DNA from: Aliikangiella coralliicola
GTDB taxonomy: Bacteria; Pseudomonadota; Gammaproteobacteria; Enterobacterales; Kangiellaceae
Direction of reading: 5' to 3'
Assembly: GCF_007004725.1 (NCBI RefSeq)
Contig: NZ_ML660160.1
Span: 496,001 to 560,000, forward strand
DNA length: 64,000 bases
How positions within the stretch are numbered: the stretch's first letter is position 1; each line of letters begins with the position of its first letter. Under the pieces are notes generated by a model. It saw nothing but the letters and a program-made list of their open reading frames with translations. It ran no database searches and had not been told where the DNA came from. Shown here piece after piece: positions 44,472 to 53,508 of the stretch. The position numbers and the translations under genes are program-made.

Positions 44472-47400
44472 ATGAATAATTTGACAAAAAAAATAACCAT
44501 TTTGAGCTATGTTGCCATTATTTTAACTTTGCTCGGATTAGGTGGATGTGGCGGCGGATCGGTCGATAGCGGAAAAGAATTATTGACCTGTACATTGCCG
44601 CTAATTCCTGATCCCACCGGAACATCTTGTGTTGAGCCGCCGCCCCTTGATTGTCCTGCGCCGACAGTGCCTAATGAAACGAATGATCAATGTGTCATTG
44701 GTGCTGATCCTAATGCGCCTGAGCCGAGTGTATTTCCAGGCGAAAACGAAGCGATACTTTTTTATAACAGACCACAAGATGCATCAAATGAAGCGGGAGA
44801 TCCGGTTTATGAAGGCTATCGATTGCACACCTGGAACAATGACGCTTGCGATTCATTGGCGCCGGAATCTATCGCTGAGTCCTGGTCGAATGGTCTGGTC
44901 CACACCGGAATTGATCCTAACTATGGTGCTTACTGGATTTTAAAATTGAAAGAAGGTTATGGTGACTGCGCGAACTTTATTATTCACATTGGCACTGATG
45001 ATGCTGGTAAAGAATTAGGCGGCGGTGACTGGACCATGAATCTGGTTCAGGACGATCCTGATTTTGTTCGCATGAACTGGACGCTTTCTGGCTATCCGGC
45101 AGTTTTCGAATATCCAATTACATCTCTGGGCGATTTACCGCTGCAGGTCAAAGATTTTGCTGCTCACTGGATCGATGCAACGACATTAGTTTGGGAAATT
45201 GATCCAGTATTAGCAACCGAAGTTCGCCTGCACCATTCTGCTGACGCGAGCATCGAGGTGGATGATGATTCAAACTTAAGTGGTACGTCGGTGGTGTTGA
45301 CTGAGGTGGAATTGACTGCGGAACAGCAAGCCATGTATCCACAGTTTGCCAGCTGGACTGCATACCAGGGAAATTGGACGGCCGAAGAAGCGAAAGCCGT
45401 TTTGAAAAATCAGTTAGTGCTTGCGGCTTACAATGCTGACGGCCCTTTTCAGGCGACCAATGTTCAAGCGGCGAAAGCACTCGACGCAATTTATACAACC
45501 GGTGATGCAGATGCTGATGAGTCGGCACTTGGTGTAGTTTATTCTGGCGATAATATCAACGTTTCGGTTTGGGCACCGACTGCGCAGACAGTCAAGTTAA
45601 AGATTTATGATGCCGCTAAAAATTTAACCAGCACTAATGATATGACAGAAGATGCCGTAACCGGTGTTTGGAGTTATGGGGGAACTGCATCCCTTGACCG
45701 TCAGTTTTACCGATTTGAACTCAGTGTTTATCATCCGCAAAACGATGCGATCGAAACCATTGAAACCACCGACCCTTACTCAGTAAGTTTGTCGACTAAT
45801 GGCATGTACAGTCAGTTTGTTAATTTAAATGATGCGGACCTGAAACCTGCGGGTTGGGATGCGCACACAGTACCGACTATTGTCGACCCCGAAGATGCCG
45901 TTATTTATGAAGGGCACATTCGAGATTTCAGCGTACGCGATGAAAGTACCACGGAAGCCAATCGTGGTAAGTATATGGCATTTACCGAAACAACTTCCGC
46001 ACCTATGCAACATTTGGCGGCTTTAGCGTCACGGGGTTTAACTCACTTCCATATGTTGCCTGCCAATGACATTGCCAGTATTGGCGAAGACCCGGCAAAT
46101 ATTGTTGATATCGATGATACCGTTGGAGATTTATGTGCGGCCAACGCCGATGCACCAGTCTGTGGTGTTGAATCTGACAGCGCAACTATTCTTTCTGTTT
46201 TACAAAGTTATGCACCTTACTCAGAAGATGCTCAAGCGCTAGTGAACTCTATGCGAGGTTTAGACTCGTTTAACTGGGGCTACGATCCAAAACACTTTAG
46301 CGTGCCAGATGGTATCTACGCTTCTAATGCCGACGGCGTTTCACGAATTATTGAAATGCGAGCGATGAACCAGGCGCTACACGAAACTGGTTTGCGTGTT
46401 GTTCTGGATGTTGTTTACAACCATACAAGTTCTGCCGGCCTGTGGGACAATTCTGTGTTCGATAAAATTGTTCCTGGCTATTATCATCGCCGAGATTTGG
46501 TGACCGGAAGCGTTCAACAATCCACTTGTTGTAACGATACGGCACTAGAGCATCGTATGATGGATAAGTTTATGAAGGATTCTCTGTTAGTCTGGACTGA
46601 ACAATATAAATTTGATGGTTTCCGTTTCGATATTATGAGCCATGGCTCAGTTGAACAAATGGTTGCGGCGAGAGAAGCAGTACGAGCTGTTGATCCGGAT
46701 AACTATTTTTACGGAGAAGGTTGGTATCGAGATGATGGCAGAGCGAATCAGGCCAATCAGGATAACCTCGCAGGAACCGAAATATCGACTTTCAATGATC
46801 GCATTCGGGAAGGTATTCGTTCCGCTGCGTTGTTTAACAGCGGCGGCGATTTGAATGAACAAGATGTGGTTAAACTGGGTATGGCCGGCACGCTAGCTAA
46901 CTATGTGCTGAAAGGTTCCAGTGGCGCAGCGAGTACCGGTAGCAGTTTTTCTCGCCCATCTTATGCCTTGGATCCAGCTGATGTAATCAACTATGTTTCT
47001 AAGCATGATGACAATACTTTGTGGGATAAATTGCAATACAACTTACCTGTTGGTATGTCACAAGAAGACAGAGTGCGTTCACAAAATATTGCCTTGTCAA
47101 TTCCATTGATGAGTCAGGGAATTCCATTCTTGCAACTCGGTGGTGACATGCTTCGTTCCAAATCAATGGATCGTAATACTTATGATGCTGGCGACTGGTT
47201 CAATTATGTTGACTTTACCATGACGACTAACAACTGGAATGTTGGCTTGCCGCTAGCTCAGGACAATGAAAGCAACTGGGAAAATATTGTTGGTATTTCT
47301 TCAAATCCGTTAACAGCAACCAGTAACAGTGATATCACTTTCGCGTCCAATGTTTTCAAAGAATTTCTGAGTATTCGTCGCGATAGTAAGCTGTTCCGTT

Positions 47401-48776
47401 TGACTTCTGAAGCCGATGTTCTGGCGCGCGTTGGTTTCCATAATATCGGTAGTCGACAAACTCAAGGGCTTATCGTCATGAGTATTGATGATGGTGTTGG
47501 TGTGACCGACCTGGACCCTGCTTTTGACGCGCTTGTCGTTGTGGTTAATGGTACCGATAGCGAACAATCACATACGGTTCCAACCGCTGCCGGATTTAGT
47601 TTACATCCGACGCTGGCCGCATCAGTGGATACACGAATGAGTAGCGCGAGTTTTAGCGAAGGTACTGGCGAAGGGACATTTACGGTACCTGCCCGTACTA
47701 TGGCTGTTTTCGTTAAATCTCAAGGGGCGGCACAAGGAGAAGGTTTATCCGCTTTTGCGACTTCCGGTGCACCCGACGTTGTTCCTTATGGAGACACTTC
47801 TGTTTATCTACGCGGTGATATGAATGGTTGGTCGACTGATGATGCATTTGAGTATCAAGGTGACGGCGTTTACGCGGTGGCTGTCGCGCTGACAGGTGGT
47901 ACAACTTACAACTTCAAGTTTGCGTCTGAAGACTGGTCTACCGTGAACTATGGTGCAGCGAGTGAAGGCGCTGAACAAGTTGTCGCTGAAGGCGCTGACA
48001 AAACGCTTGCTTCAACCAATTTTAATTTGAATATCACACCTGCAATTGATGCAACTTATTATTTTGAAGTCGATGCCAGTGAACCGACGGCGCCGGTATT
48101 GAATGTCGTTAACGAGGAACCCTACGTAGGAACAACGGTATATCTACGAGGCGACATGAATAGCTGGGGAACGACAACGCCGTTCACTTATGATGGCGGT
48201 CGAATCTATACGCTATCTGTGCCGCTTACTGCTGGAACCTATAACTTTAAAGTCGCATCAGAAGATTGGAGCACCGTGAATTTTGGTGCTGAAAATGCTG
48301 GAGAGTCAACGGTTGAACTTGGTGTCGAAGAATTGTTATTCGAAACCAATGATAACTTAAACATTACCATCTCCACTGACGCCACTTACGTGTTTATTTT
48401 TGATATGACCAACCTGGTGCCAAAGCTTCGTGTGTTTAACCAGGAGTTCTTTGCCGGCACACCGGTATTCCTTCGCGGCAGCATGAACGGTTGGGGAACT
48501 GATGATCAAATTAGCTATAACGGCGATGGTACTTACAGTATCGACAGAGCGCTAACCGCTGGTAGTTACGAGTTCAAAGTTGCCAGTGAAGATTGGTCGA
48601 CGGTTAACTTCGGCGCCGAAAATAGCGATTCGGCTGCAGTTGAGTTAGGTGTTGCCGAAGGGTTATTTACTACTAACGATAATCTGAAGCTTGAAATTAC
48701 GACAGATGGAACTTATCGGTTTATGGTTACCGGGCCTGATGGTTCAGCGCCATCAGTGACGGTAACCGCTCTCTAA
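44472..48776 (+). CDS. Lipoprotein pullulanase (GH13) with three C-terminal starch-binding-like repeats
   Basis: 1434 aa from the ATG at 44472 (GGAGA upstream). The lipobox is LGLGGC, so it is lipid-anchored. A CBM41-like domain comes first (GYRLHTWNNDAC ... IHIGTDDAGKELGG), then a pullulanase N2-like domain and CBM48 (NVSVWAPTAQTVKLKIYD). The GH13 catalytic domain shows VVLDVVYNHT, FDGFRFDIMSHG (nucleophile Asp), FYGEGW (acid/base Glu) and YVSKHDDN. A C-terminal DUF3372-like domain precedes three ~100-aa repeats, each with YLRGDMNGW-like and SEDWSTVNFGA motifs (residues ~1105-1425). It cleaves alpha-1,6 branches of pullulan, amylopectin or glycogen at the cell surface. The TonB receptor gene lies 65 bp upstream. 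Confidence 0.94.
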   Translation: MNNLTKKITILSYVAIILTLLGLGGCGGGSVDSGKELLTCTLPLIPDPTGTSCVEPPPLDCPAPTVPNETNDQCVIGADPNAPEPSVFPGENEAILFYNRPQDASNEAGDPVYEGYRLHTWNNDACDSLAPESIAESWSNGLVHTGIDPNYGAYWILKLKEGYGDCANFIIHIGTDDAGKELGGGDWTMNLVQDDPDFVRMNWTLSGYPAVFEYPITSLGDLPLQVKDFAAHWIDATTLVWEIDPVLATEVRLHHSADASIEVDDDSNLSGTSVVLTEVELTAEQQAMYPQFASWTAYQGNWTAEEAKAVLKNQLVLAAYNADGPFQATNVQAAKALDAIYTTGDADADESALGVVYSGDNINVSVWAPTAQTVKLKIYDAAKNLTSTNDMTEDAVTGVWSYGGTASLDRQFYRFELSVYHPQNDAIETIETTDPYSVSLSTNGMYSQFVNLNDADLKPAGWDAHTVPTIVDPEDAVIYEGHIRDFSVRDESTTEANRGKYMAFTETTSAPMQHLAALASRGLTHFHMLPANDIASIGEDPANIVDIDDTVGDLCAANADAPVCGVESDSATILSVLQSYAPYSEDAQALVNSMRGLDSFNWGYDPKHFSVPDGIYASNADGVSRIIEMRAMNQALHETGLRVVLDVVYNHTSSAGLWDNSVFDKIVPGYYHRRDLVTGSVQQSTCCNDTALEHRMMDKFMKDSLLVWTEQYKFDGFRFDIMSHGSVEQMVAAREAVRAVDPDNYFYGEGWYRDDGRANQANQDNLAGTEISTFNDRIREGIRSAALFNSGGDLNEQDVVKLGMAGTLANYVLKGSSGAASTGSSFSRPSYALDPADVINYVSKHDDNTLWDKLQYNLPVGMSQEDRVRSQNIALSIPLMSQGIPFLQLGGDMLRSKSMDRNTYDAGDWFNYVDFTMTTNNWNVGLPLAQDNESNWENIVGISSNPLTATSNSDITFASNVFKEFLSIRRDSKLFRLTSEADVLARVGFHNIGSRQTQGLIVMSIDDGVGVTDLDPAFDALVVVVNGTDSEQSHTVPTAAGFSLHPTLAASVDTRMSSASFSEGTGEGTFTVPARTMAVFVKSQGAAQGEGLSAFATSGAPDVVPYGDTSVYLRGDMNGWSTDDAFEYQGDGVYAVAVALTGGTTYNFKFASEDWSTVNYGAASEGAEQVVAEGADKTLASTNFNLNITPAIDATYYFEVDASEPTAPVLNVVNEEPYVGTTVYLRGDMNSWGTTTPFTYDGGRIYTLSVPLTAGTYNFKVASEDWSTVNFGAENAGESTVELGVEELLFETNDNLNITISTDATYVFIFDMTNLVPKLRVFNQEFFAGTPVFLRGSMNGWGTDDQISYNGDGTYSIDRALTAGSYEFKVASEDWSTVNFGAENSDSAAVELGVAEGLFTTNDNLKLEITTDGTYRFMVTGPDGSAPSVTVTAL

Positions 48777-48793
48777 TTGAAGTTAGTGTCGCT

Positions 48794-48819
48794 CCGGGCT
48801 ACTGGGTAAGCCCGGTTTT
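48794..48819 (+). terminator. Intrinsic terminator after the pullulanase gene
   Basis: CCGGGCT and AGCCCGG form a 7-bp GC-rich stem with an 8-nt loop, followed by TTTTC. It sits 18 bp past the stop codon and separates the receptor/pullulanase transcript from the next three genes. Confidence 0.75.
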
Positions 48820-49001
48820 CGATTGCCGTCCGGCGTTGGCTGGGCGGCTAATCGATTAAAACGTTGTTTGATTATTATGAGCGCTGATATTTAGGAATGT
48901 ATATATTTGAGCTGGTATGCATGTAAATATCCAGTACATGTGCTGCAGAAATTCTATTTTAAAGAACGTATTTCAGATGTCTCTTATCAAGAGGTCTTGT
49001 T

Positions 49002-50912
49002 TTGAATTTTACAAAACATTCAGGTAACTATTTCCCACTACTCACATTATTTATTTTATTTGTTGGCGTTAGTTTTTCAGTACAAGCGCAAGAGCACACG
49101 TCAGTGAAAACTGACGTGATGAAAAACTATAGAATCGAACCTCCTTTTTGGTGGGCAGGTATGAAAGACAATCGCCTTCAGTTGATGGTCCACGGGAATA
49201 ATATCTCCAATCTGACGGTTGAATCGCCGAGCAAAAAACTCAAAGTTGAATCATGGCAGTCAACGAATAATCCTAACTATCTATTTATCAATTTGTCGTT
49301 ACAGAATACTCCTCACGGAACCTATCAGCTTCACTTTCTTGAAAACAAGAAAGTCGTTAACACGATTGATTATCAAATTAAATCACGTGAGTCGAACTCG
49401 GCTAACCGACGAGGATTTAATTCTGCTGATGTTATTTATCTAATTACTCCCGATCGATTTGCTAACGGTGATTCCTCAAATGATGAAGTTGATAGTTTAA
49501 AAGAAAAACTTGATCGACAAAATCCAGATGGCAGACACGGAGGTGATATTCAGGGAGTCATTGATAACCTGGATTATATTCACAAAATGGGGTTCACGCA
49601 GCTTTGGCTCAATCCCGTTTTGGAAAACGATCAGCCTCAATATTCCTATCATGGTTATTCCACAACAGACTATTATCGAATTGACGAGCGTTATGGTAGT
49701 AACCGTTTGTATAGAGAGTTGTCCAGGGAAGCAAAGCGAAAAGAGATTGGGTTAATCAAAGACATCATTCTTAATCATATTGGCTCCGAACATTGGTGGA
49801 TGAAAGATCTTCCGGCAGAAGACTGGATTAACCATAATGCTAAGTTCAGCCCTACCAGTCATAAAAGGGAAAGCTTACATGACCCCCATGGTGTGGCAGA
49901 AGATAGAAACGGTTTCGCCGATGGGTGGTTTGTGCCGACAATGCCAGATTTAAATCAGCGTAATCCGATGTTGGCTAATTATCTTATTCAAAATAGTATT
50001 TGGTGGATTGAATATGCTGACCTGAGCGGTATTCGTTTAGATACTTACTCATATTCAGATAAAAAATTTCTGACAGACTACACGCAGAGAATTGTGGCTG
50101 AGTATCCCGAATTTACGATGGTTGGTGAAGAATGGTCAATAAACCCTGCCATTGTTGCTTATTGGCAAAAAGGTAAAAGACGTCACGATGATTATCAATC
50201 TGACTTAACTTCATTGATGGATTTTCCACTTCAGGATGCTCTGGTAAAAGGTCTTACCGAAAAAGATAGCTGGTCCGATGGATTTCAAAAGCTTTACGCA
50301 ACAATTGCCGGCGATTTCATTTATGCGAATCCAGAAAAGTTGGTTATTTTTCCTGATAATCACGATATGGGGAGAATTTTTACCCAATTAAAACATGATG
50401 TCGCATTGACTAAAATGGCATTAGTTTTCTTTGCGACCACCCGCGGAATACCACAGTTCTTCTACGGAACAGAAATTTTAATGGATAACAAAGAGAGCGA
50501 TTCCCACGGTGTAATCAGGAGTGACTTTGCCGGTGGTTGGAAAAGCGACAAGCGGAACGCATTTTCTGGTTCAGGATTAAGCAATAGTCAGTCTGAAATG
50601 CAGTTGTTTATGAAAAAGTTGTTAAATTGGCGCAAGAACTCGCCAGTCATTCACACTGGAAAGCTAACTCATTACGCTCCACAAAATGGTGTTTATGTTT
50701 ATTTCAGACATAACCAGAGTTCAAAAGTAATGGTTGTACTCAATAAAAATAAGGGCACTGTCGTAATCAATCCAGAAAAATTCCCATCAATGCTTAAAGA
50801 TGAAAAGGGTCGTGTTGGTAGAGATATCTTTACGGAAAGGAAATATTCGATGAATAAAGCAATTGAAGTTGAGGGAATGTCCGCATTGGTTTTGGATATT
50901 GTGAAGAATTAA
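49002..50912 (+). CDS. Cyclomaltodextrinase-like GH13 enzyme, secreted
   Basis: 636 aa from a TTG start with GAGGT upstream. A signal peptide (…LLTLFILFVGVSFSVQAQ) exports it to the periplasm. An N-terminal Cyc-maltodext_N-like beta domain (IEPPFWWAGMKDNRLQLMVHG) precedes the GH13 barrel. Catalytic segments: IKDIILNHIG, SGIRLDTYSYSD (nucleophile Asp), FTMVGEEWS (acid/base Glu) and FPDNHDM. RGIPQFFYGTEILM follows as usual, then a C-terminal beta domain. It hydrolyses cyclodextrins and maltooligosaccharides after TonB-mediated import. It begins a run of three glucan-enzyme genes on the plus strand. Confidence 0.92.
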   Translation: MNFTKHSGNYFPLLTLFILFVGVSFSVQAQEHTSVKTDVMKNYRIEPPFWWAGMKDNRLQLMVHGNNISNLTVESPSKKLKVESWQSTNNPNYLFINLSLQNTPHGTYQLHFLENKKVVNTIDYQIKSRESNSANRRGFNSADVIYLITPDRFANGDSSNDEVDSLKEKLDRQNPDGRHGGDIQGVIDNLDYIHKMGFTQLWLNPVLENDQPQYSYHGYSTTDYYRIDERYGSNRLYRELSREAKRKEIGLIKDIILNHIGSEHWWMKDLPAEDWINHNAKFSPTSHKRESLHDPHGVAEDRNGFADGWFVPTMPDLNQRNPMLANYLIQNSIWWIEYADLSGIRLDTYSYSDKKFLTDYTQRIVAEYPEFTMVGEEWSINPAIVAYWQKGKRRHDDYQSDLTSLMDFPLQDALVKGLTEKDSWSDGFQKLYATIAGDFIYANPEKLVIFPDNHDMGRIFTQLKHDVALTKMALVFFATTRGIPQFFYGTEILMDNKESDSHGVIRSDFAGGWKSDKRNAFSGSGLSNSQSEMQLFMKKLLNWRKNSPVIHTGKLTHYAPQNGVYVYFRHNQSSKVMVVLNKNKGTVVINPEKFPSMLKDEKGRVGRDIFTERKYSMNKAIEVEGMSALVLDIVKN

Positions 50913-50918
50913 ACTTGA

Positions 50919-51010
50919 ATAAATCCCCCTTAAGCCCCCTTTGATGAAGGAGGAGATAAGTGCTTTTCTTTCTGCGGGGTAGAGAGGCTCAGTGTACTGA
51001 GCGGGGGAAA
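50919..51010. repeat. G/C-tract intergenic repeat with hairpin
   Basis: The spacer between two glycosidase genes carries CCCCCTTAAGCCCCCTTT, later GCTCAGT/ACTGAGC (50987-51002, a 7-bp stem with 2-nt loop) and GCGGGGGAAA. The C-tracts and G-tracts could pair. This looks like one copy of a dispersed extragenic element. Only one copy is seen in this window. Confidence 0.4.
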
Positions 51011-51054
51011 CGCAATCGACTTAATCGTTAACTTAGTTATTACGAGGAAAAAAA

Positions 51055-53454
51055 TTGAAAAAAATATTATTCCTTTTAGGAATGTTAGCGCTCACCTCTT
51101 GTGTAACATCCAGACAAAGCTCCGAATATGTCTCGCACTCGATGGAAAATGGCGTTTTAGTTGTTGAAACATCCAGGGGAAAGATTCAATTGACAGCGTT
51201 ACCTGGTGATTCCATAGAGGTGCATCATATGGAAAACGGCGTAAAGCAATTACCTTCCTTTGCAATATCTGAGACTTCAAGAAGTGAAAAAGGAGAGCTT
51301 CAGGAAAAAAACAACCAGTTGTTTTTTCGTAATGGCAATTTAGAAGCGGTCATTAATAAGAAAAACTTTGAGATTCGGTTTTTTCGTGGCGCTGAACTTA
51401 TCAGCCGTCAGATAGCATATTTTCATACTGATAAGAATTTAGGTTTCAATTTTGAGCTTACCGACAAAGAAAAAATTATGGGGGGCGGGCAAAGAGTTCT
51501 CGGTATGGATCGAAGAGGCCACAGAATGCCACTTTATAACCGTGCCCACTATGGTTACACCACTGAATCTAATCAGATGTACTACAGTTTGCCGGCAATT
51601 ATGTCAGATAAGAAATATATGATTGTATTTGATAACTCGGCGTCAGGTTTCTTGGACATTGGAAAAACAAATAAAGATGTTTTGTCGTTTGAAGCTGTTG
51701 GTGGACGAACTGCTTACATTGTCTCTACGGCCAAGAATTTTCCTAAACTTATTAATAACTACGTTGAACTCACCGGAAAACAACCGTTACCGCCGCGATG
51801 GGCGTTTGGAAATTATGCTTCCCGTTTTGGTTATAAAACCGAAAAGCAAGTCAGGGAAACTGTTGATAAATTTATTCAAGAAGACTTTCCGCTTGACACA
51901 GTTATTCTCGACCTCTATTGGTTTGGCCCTGATATTAAGGGTCATGTTGGTAACCTTGATTGGGATCGAAGCGCGTTTCCGACGCCTGAAAAAATGATCG
52001 ATGACCTCAAACAAAAAGGTGTTAAAACCATCGCCATTACCGAACCTTTTATATTAAGCAGTTCTAAAAATTGGCAAGAGGCCGTTGATAATAAGGTGAT
52101 TGCTAAAGATGAAAAAGGTGAGCCTTATCGATATGATTTTTATTTCGGCAATACTGGCTTAGTTGATGTGTTTGATAAAAATGCTCAACAGTGGTTCTGG
52201 CAACACTATCAAAAACTTTTCGAGCAAGGAACCGCTGGAACCTGGGGAGATCTTGGAGAACCCGAAGTTCATCCCGATGATATATTGCACTATTTCTCTG
52301 CCGCCGAAAGAAACGTCAGAGGTGATGAAATCCATAATGCATACGGCCACCAGTGGGCTAAAATGGTGTATGAAAATCAACGAGAATTTCAGCCTCAAAC
52401 GCGCCCGTTTATTATGATGCGGTCAGGGTTCGCTGGGTCACAACGGTTTGGAATAATTCCCTGGACCGGTGATGTTTCGCGGTCGTGGGGAGGATTAAAA
52501 CCTCAGGTAGAATTGAGTTTACAGATGGGACTTTTCGGCCTGGCCTACACCCATTCTGACCTGGGTGGTTTTGCCGGTGGCACAACTTTTGATAAAGAAC
52601 TTTATATTCGTTGGTTGCAATACGGCGTATTTCAACCGGTTTACCGACCTCACGCACAAGATAACATTGCGCCAGAGCCTGTCTTCCACGATAAAGAAAC
52701 CAAAGATATTATCAGAGAGTTCGTTAAGTTGCGTTATCAGATGTTGCCTTATATCTATACGATGGCTTATCAGAATTCGACCACAGGAATGCCGCTAATG
52801 CGGCCATTGTTTTTTTCTGATGAATCTAATTTAGACTTAATCGATAATAAAACGAGCTACTTGTGGGGGGACTCTCTTTTGATTTCTCCAGTAGTTGAGC
52901 CGGGCATTACCTCACAATCGCTCTCACTACCCACAGGCGTATGGTTTGACTATTGGAACGGTACCAAATATCAAGGTAGTCAAACCGTCGATATACCTGT
53001 TGATTTGAAAAAAATTCCAGTTCTCGTTAAGGCCGGTGCCTTCCTACCAATGATAGAAAGTATTCAATCTACAAAAGATTACTCAAGTGGGAATTTAATA
53101 TTGCACTATTACTCGGATGATTCTGCATCAGAAAGTAAAGGCATGATGTATGAGGATGATGGGGAGAGCTTTGATTCAATTCAGAGTGGCGCACATGAGT
53201 TGTTGAGATTTAAGGCGAAGAACCAAAGAAAACATTTAGAGATTGAAATTAAGCGCGAAGGGAAGGGCTATCGAACAATGCCGGCGTCACGAAAGGTTTC
53301 TCTAGTGATTCACAATTGGAATCGAAAACCAGAGTCGATTGAATTTAATGACGAAGAGGTACCTGCCGATCAATTTACTTATGACTCAGCATTGAATCAA
53401 CTTGAGGTTTCAATTGTATGGAACCATGAAAAGTCTTTGTTGGTTATCAAGTAA
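51055..53454 (+). CDS. GH31 alpha-glucosidase, lipoprotein
   Basis: 799 aa from a TTG start with ACGAGG upstream. MKKILFLLGMLALTSC is a lipoprotein signal. The N-terminal beta domain leads into the (beta/alpha)8 barrel. GH31 signatures: LPPRWAFGNYASRFGY, TVILDLYWFGPDIKGHVGNLDWD, GTWGDLGEPEVHP (nucleophile Asp) and IIPWTGDVSRSWGGL (acid/base Asp). TPEKMIDDLKQKGVKTIAI and the C-terminal LLISPVVEPG with a beta-sheet end complete it. It releases glucose from non-reducing ends of maltooligosaccharides, and could alternatively be a transglucosylase. Neighbours are two GH13 enzymes on the same strand. Confidence 0.94.
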   Translation: MKKILFLLGMLALTSCVTSRQSSEYVSHSMENGVLVVETSRGKIQLTALPGDSIEVHHMENGVKQLPSFAISETSRSEKGELQEKNNQLFFRNGNLEAVINKKNFEIRFFRGAELISRQIAYFHTDKNLGFNFELTDKEKIMGGGQRVLGMDRRGHRMPLYNRAHYGYTTESNQMYYSLPAIMSDKKYMIVFDNSASGFLDIGKTNKDVLSFEAVGGRTAYIVSTAKNFPKLINNYVELTGKQPLPPRWAFGNYASRFGYKTEKQVRETVDKFIQEDFPLDTVILDLYWFGPDIKGHVGNLDWDRSAFPTPEKMIDDLKQKGVKTIAITEPFILSSSKNWQEAVDNKVIAKDEKGEPYRYDFYFGNTGLVDVFDKNAQQWFWQHYQKLFEQGTAGTWGDLGEPEVHPDDILHYFSAAERNVRGDEIHNAYGHQWAKMVYENQREFQPQTRPFIMMRSGFAGSQRFGIIPWTGDVSRSWGGLKPQVELSLQMGLFGLAYTHSDLGGFAGGTTFDKELYIRWLQYGVFQPVYRPHAQDNIAPEPVFHDKETKDIIREFVKLRYQMLPYIYTMAYQNSTTGMPLMRPLFFSDESNLDLIDNKTSYLWGDSLLISPVVEPGITSQSLSLPTGVWFDYWNGTKYQGSQTVDIPVDLKKIPVLVKAGAFLPMIESIQSTKDYSSGNLILHYYSDDSASESKGMMYEDDGESFDSIQSGAHELLRFKAKNQRKHLEIEIKREGKGYRTMPASRKVSLVIHNWNRKPESIEFNDEEVPADQFTYDSALNQLEVSIVWNHEKSLLVIK

Positions 53455-53508
53455 AGAAAAACACAAACAAGTTTTAATTTTGAATATTAATTTAAATCGA
53501 AACATAAG

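Noticed and set aside
47780-48776. Pullulanase C-terminal repeats as a DNA repeat array or CRISPR
   Set aside because: The repetition is at protein level, ~100 aa per unit, with diverged codons.
48877-48960. TATGCATGTA-like sequence upstream of the cyclomaltodextrinase as a third operator
   Set aside because: It lacks the ATACGTAT centre shared by the two good operators.
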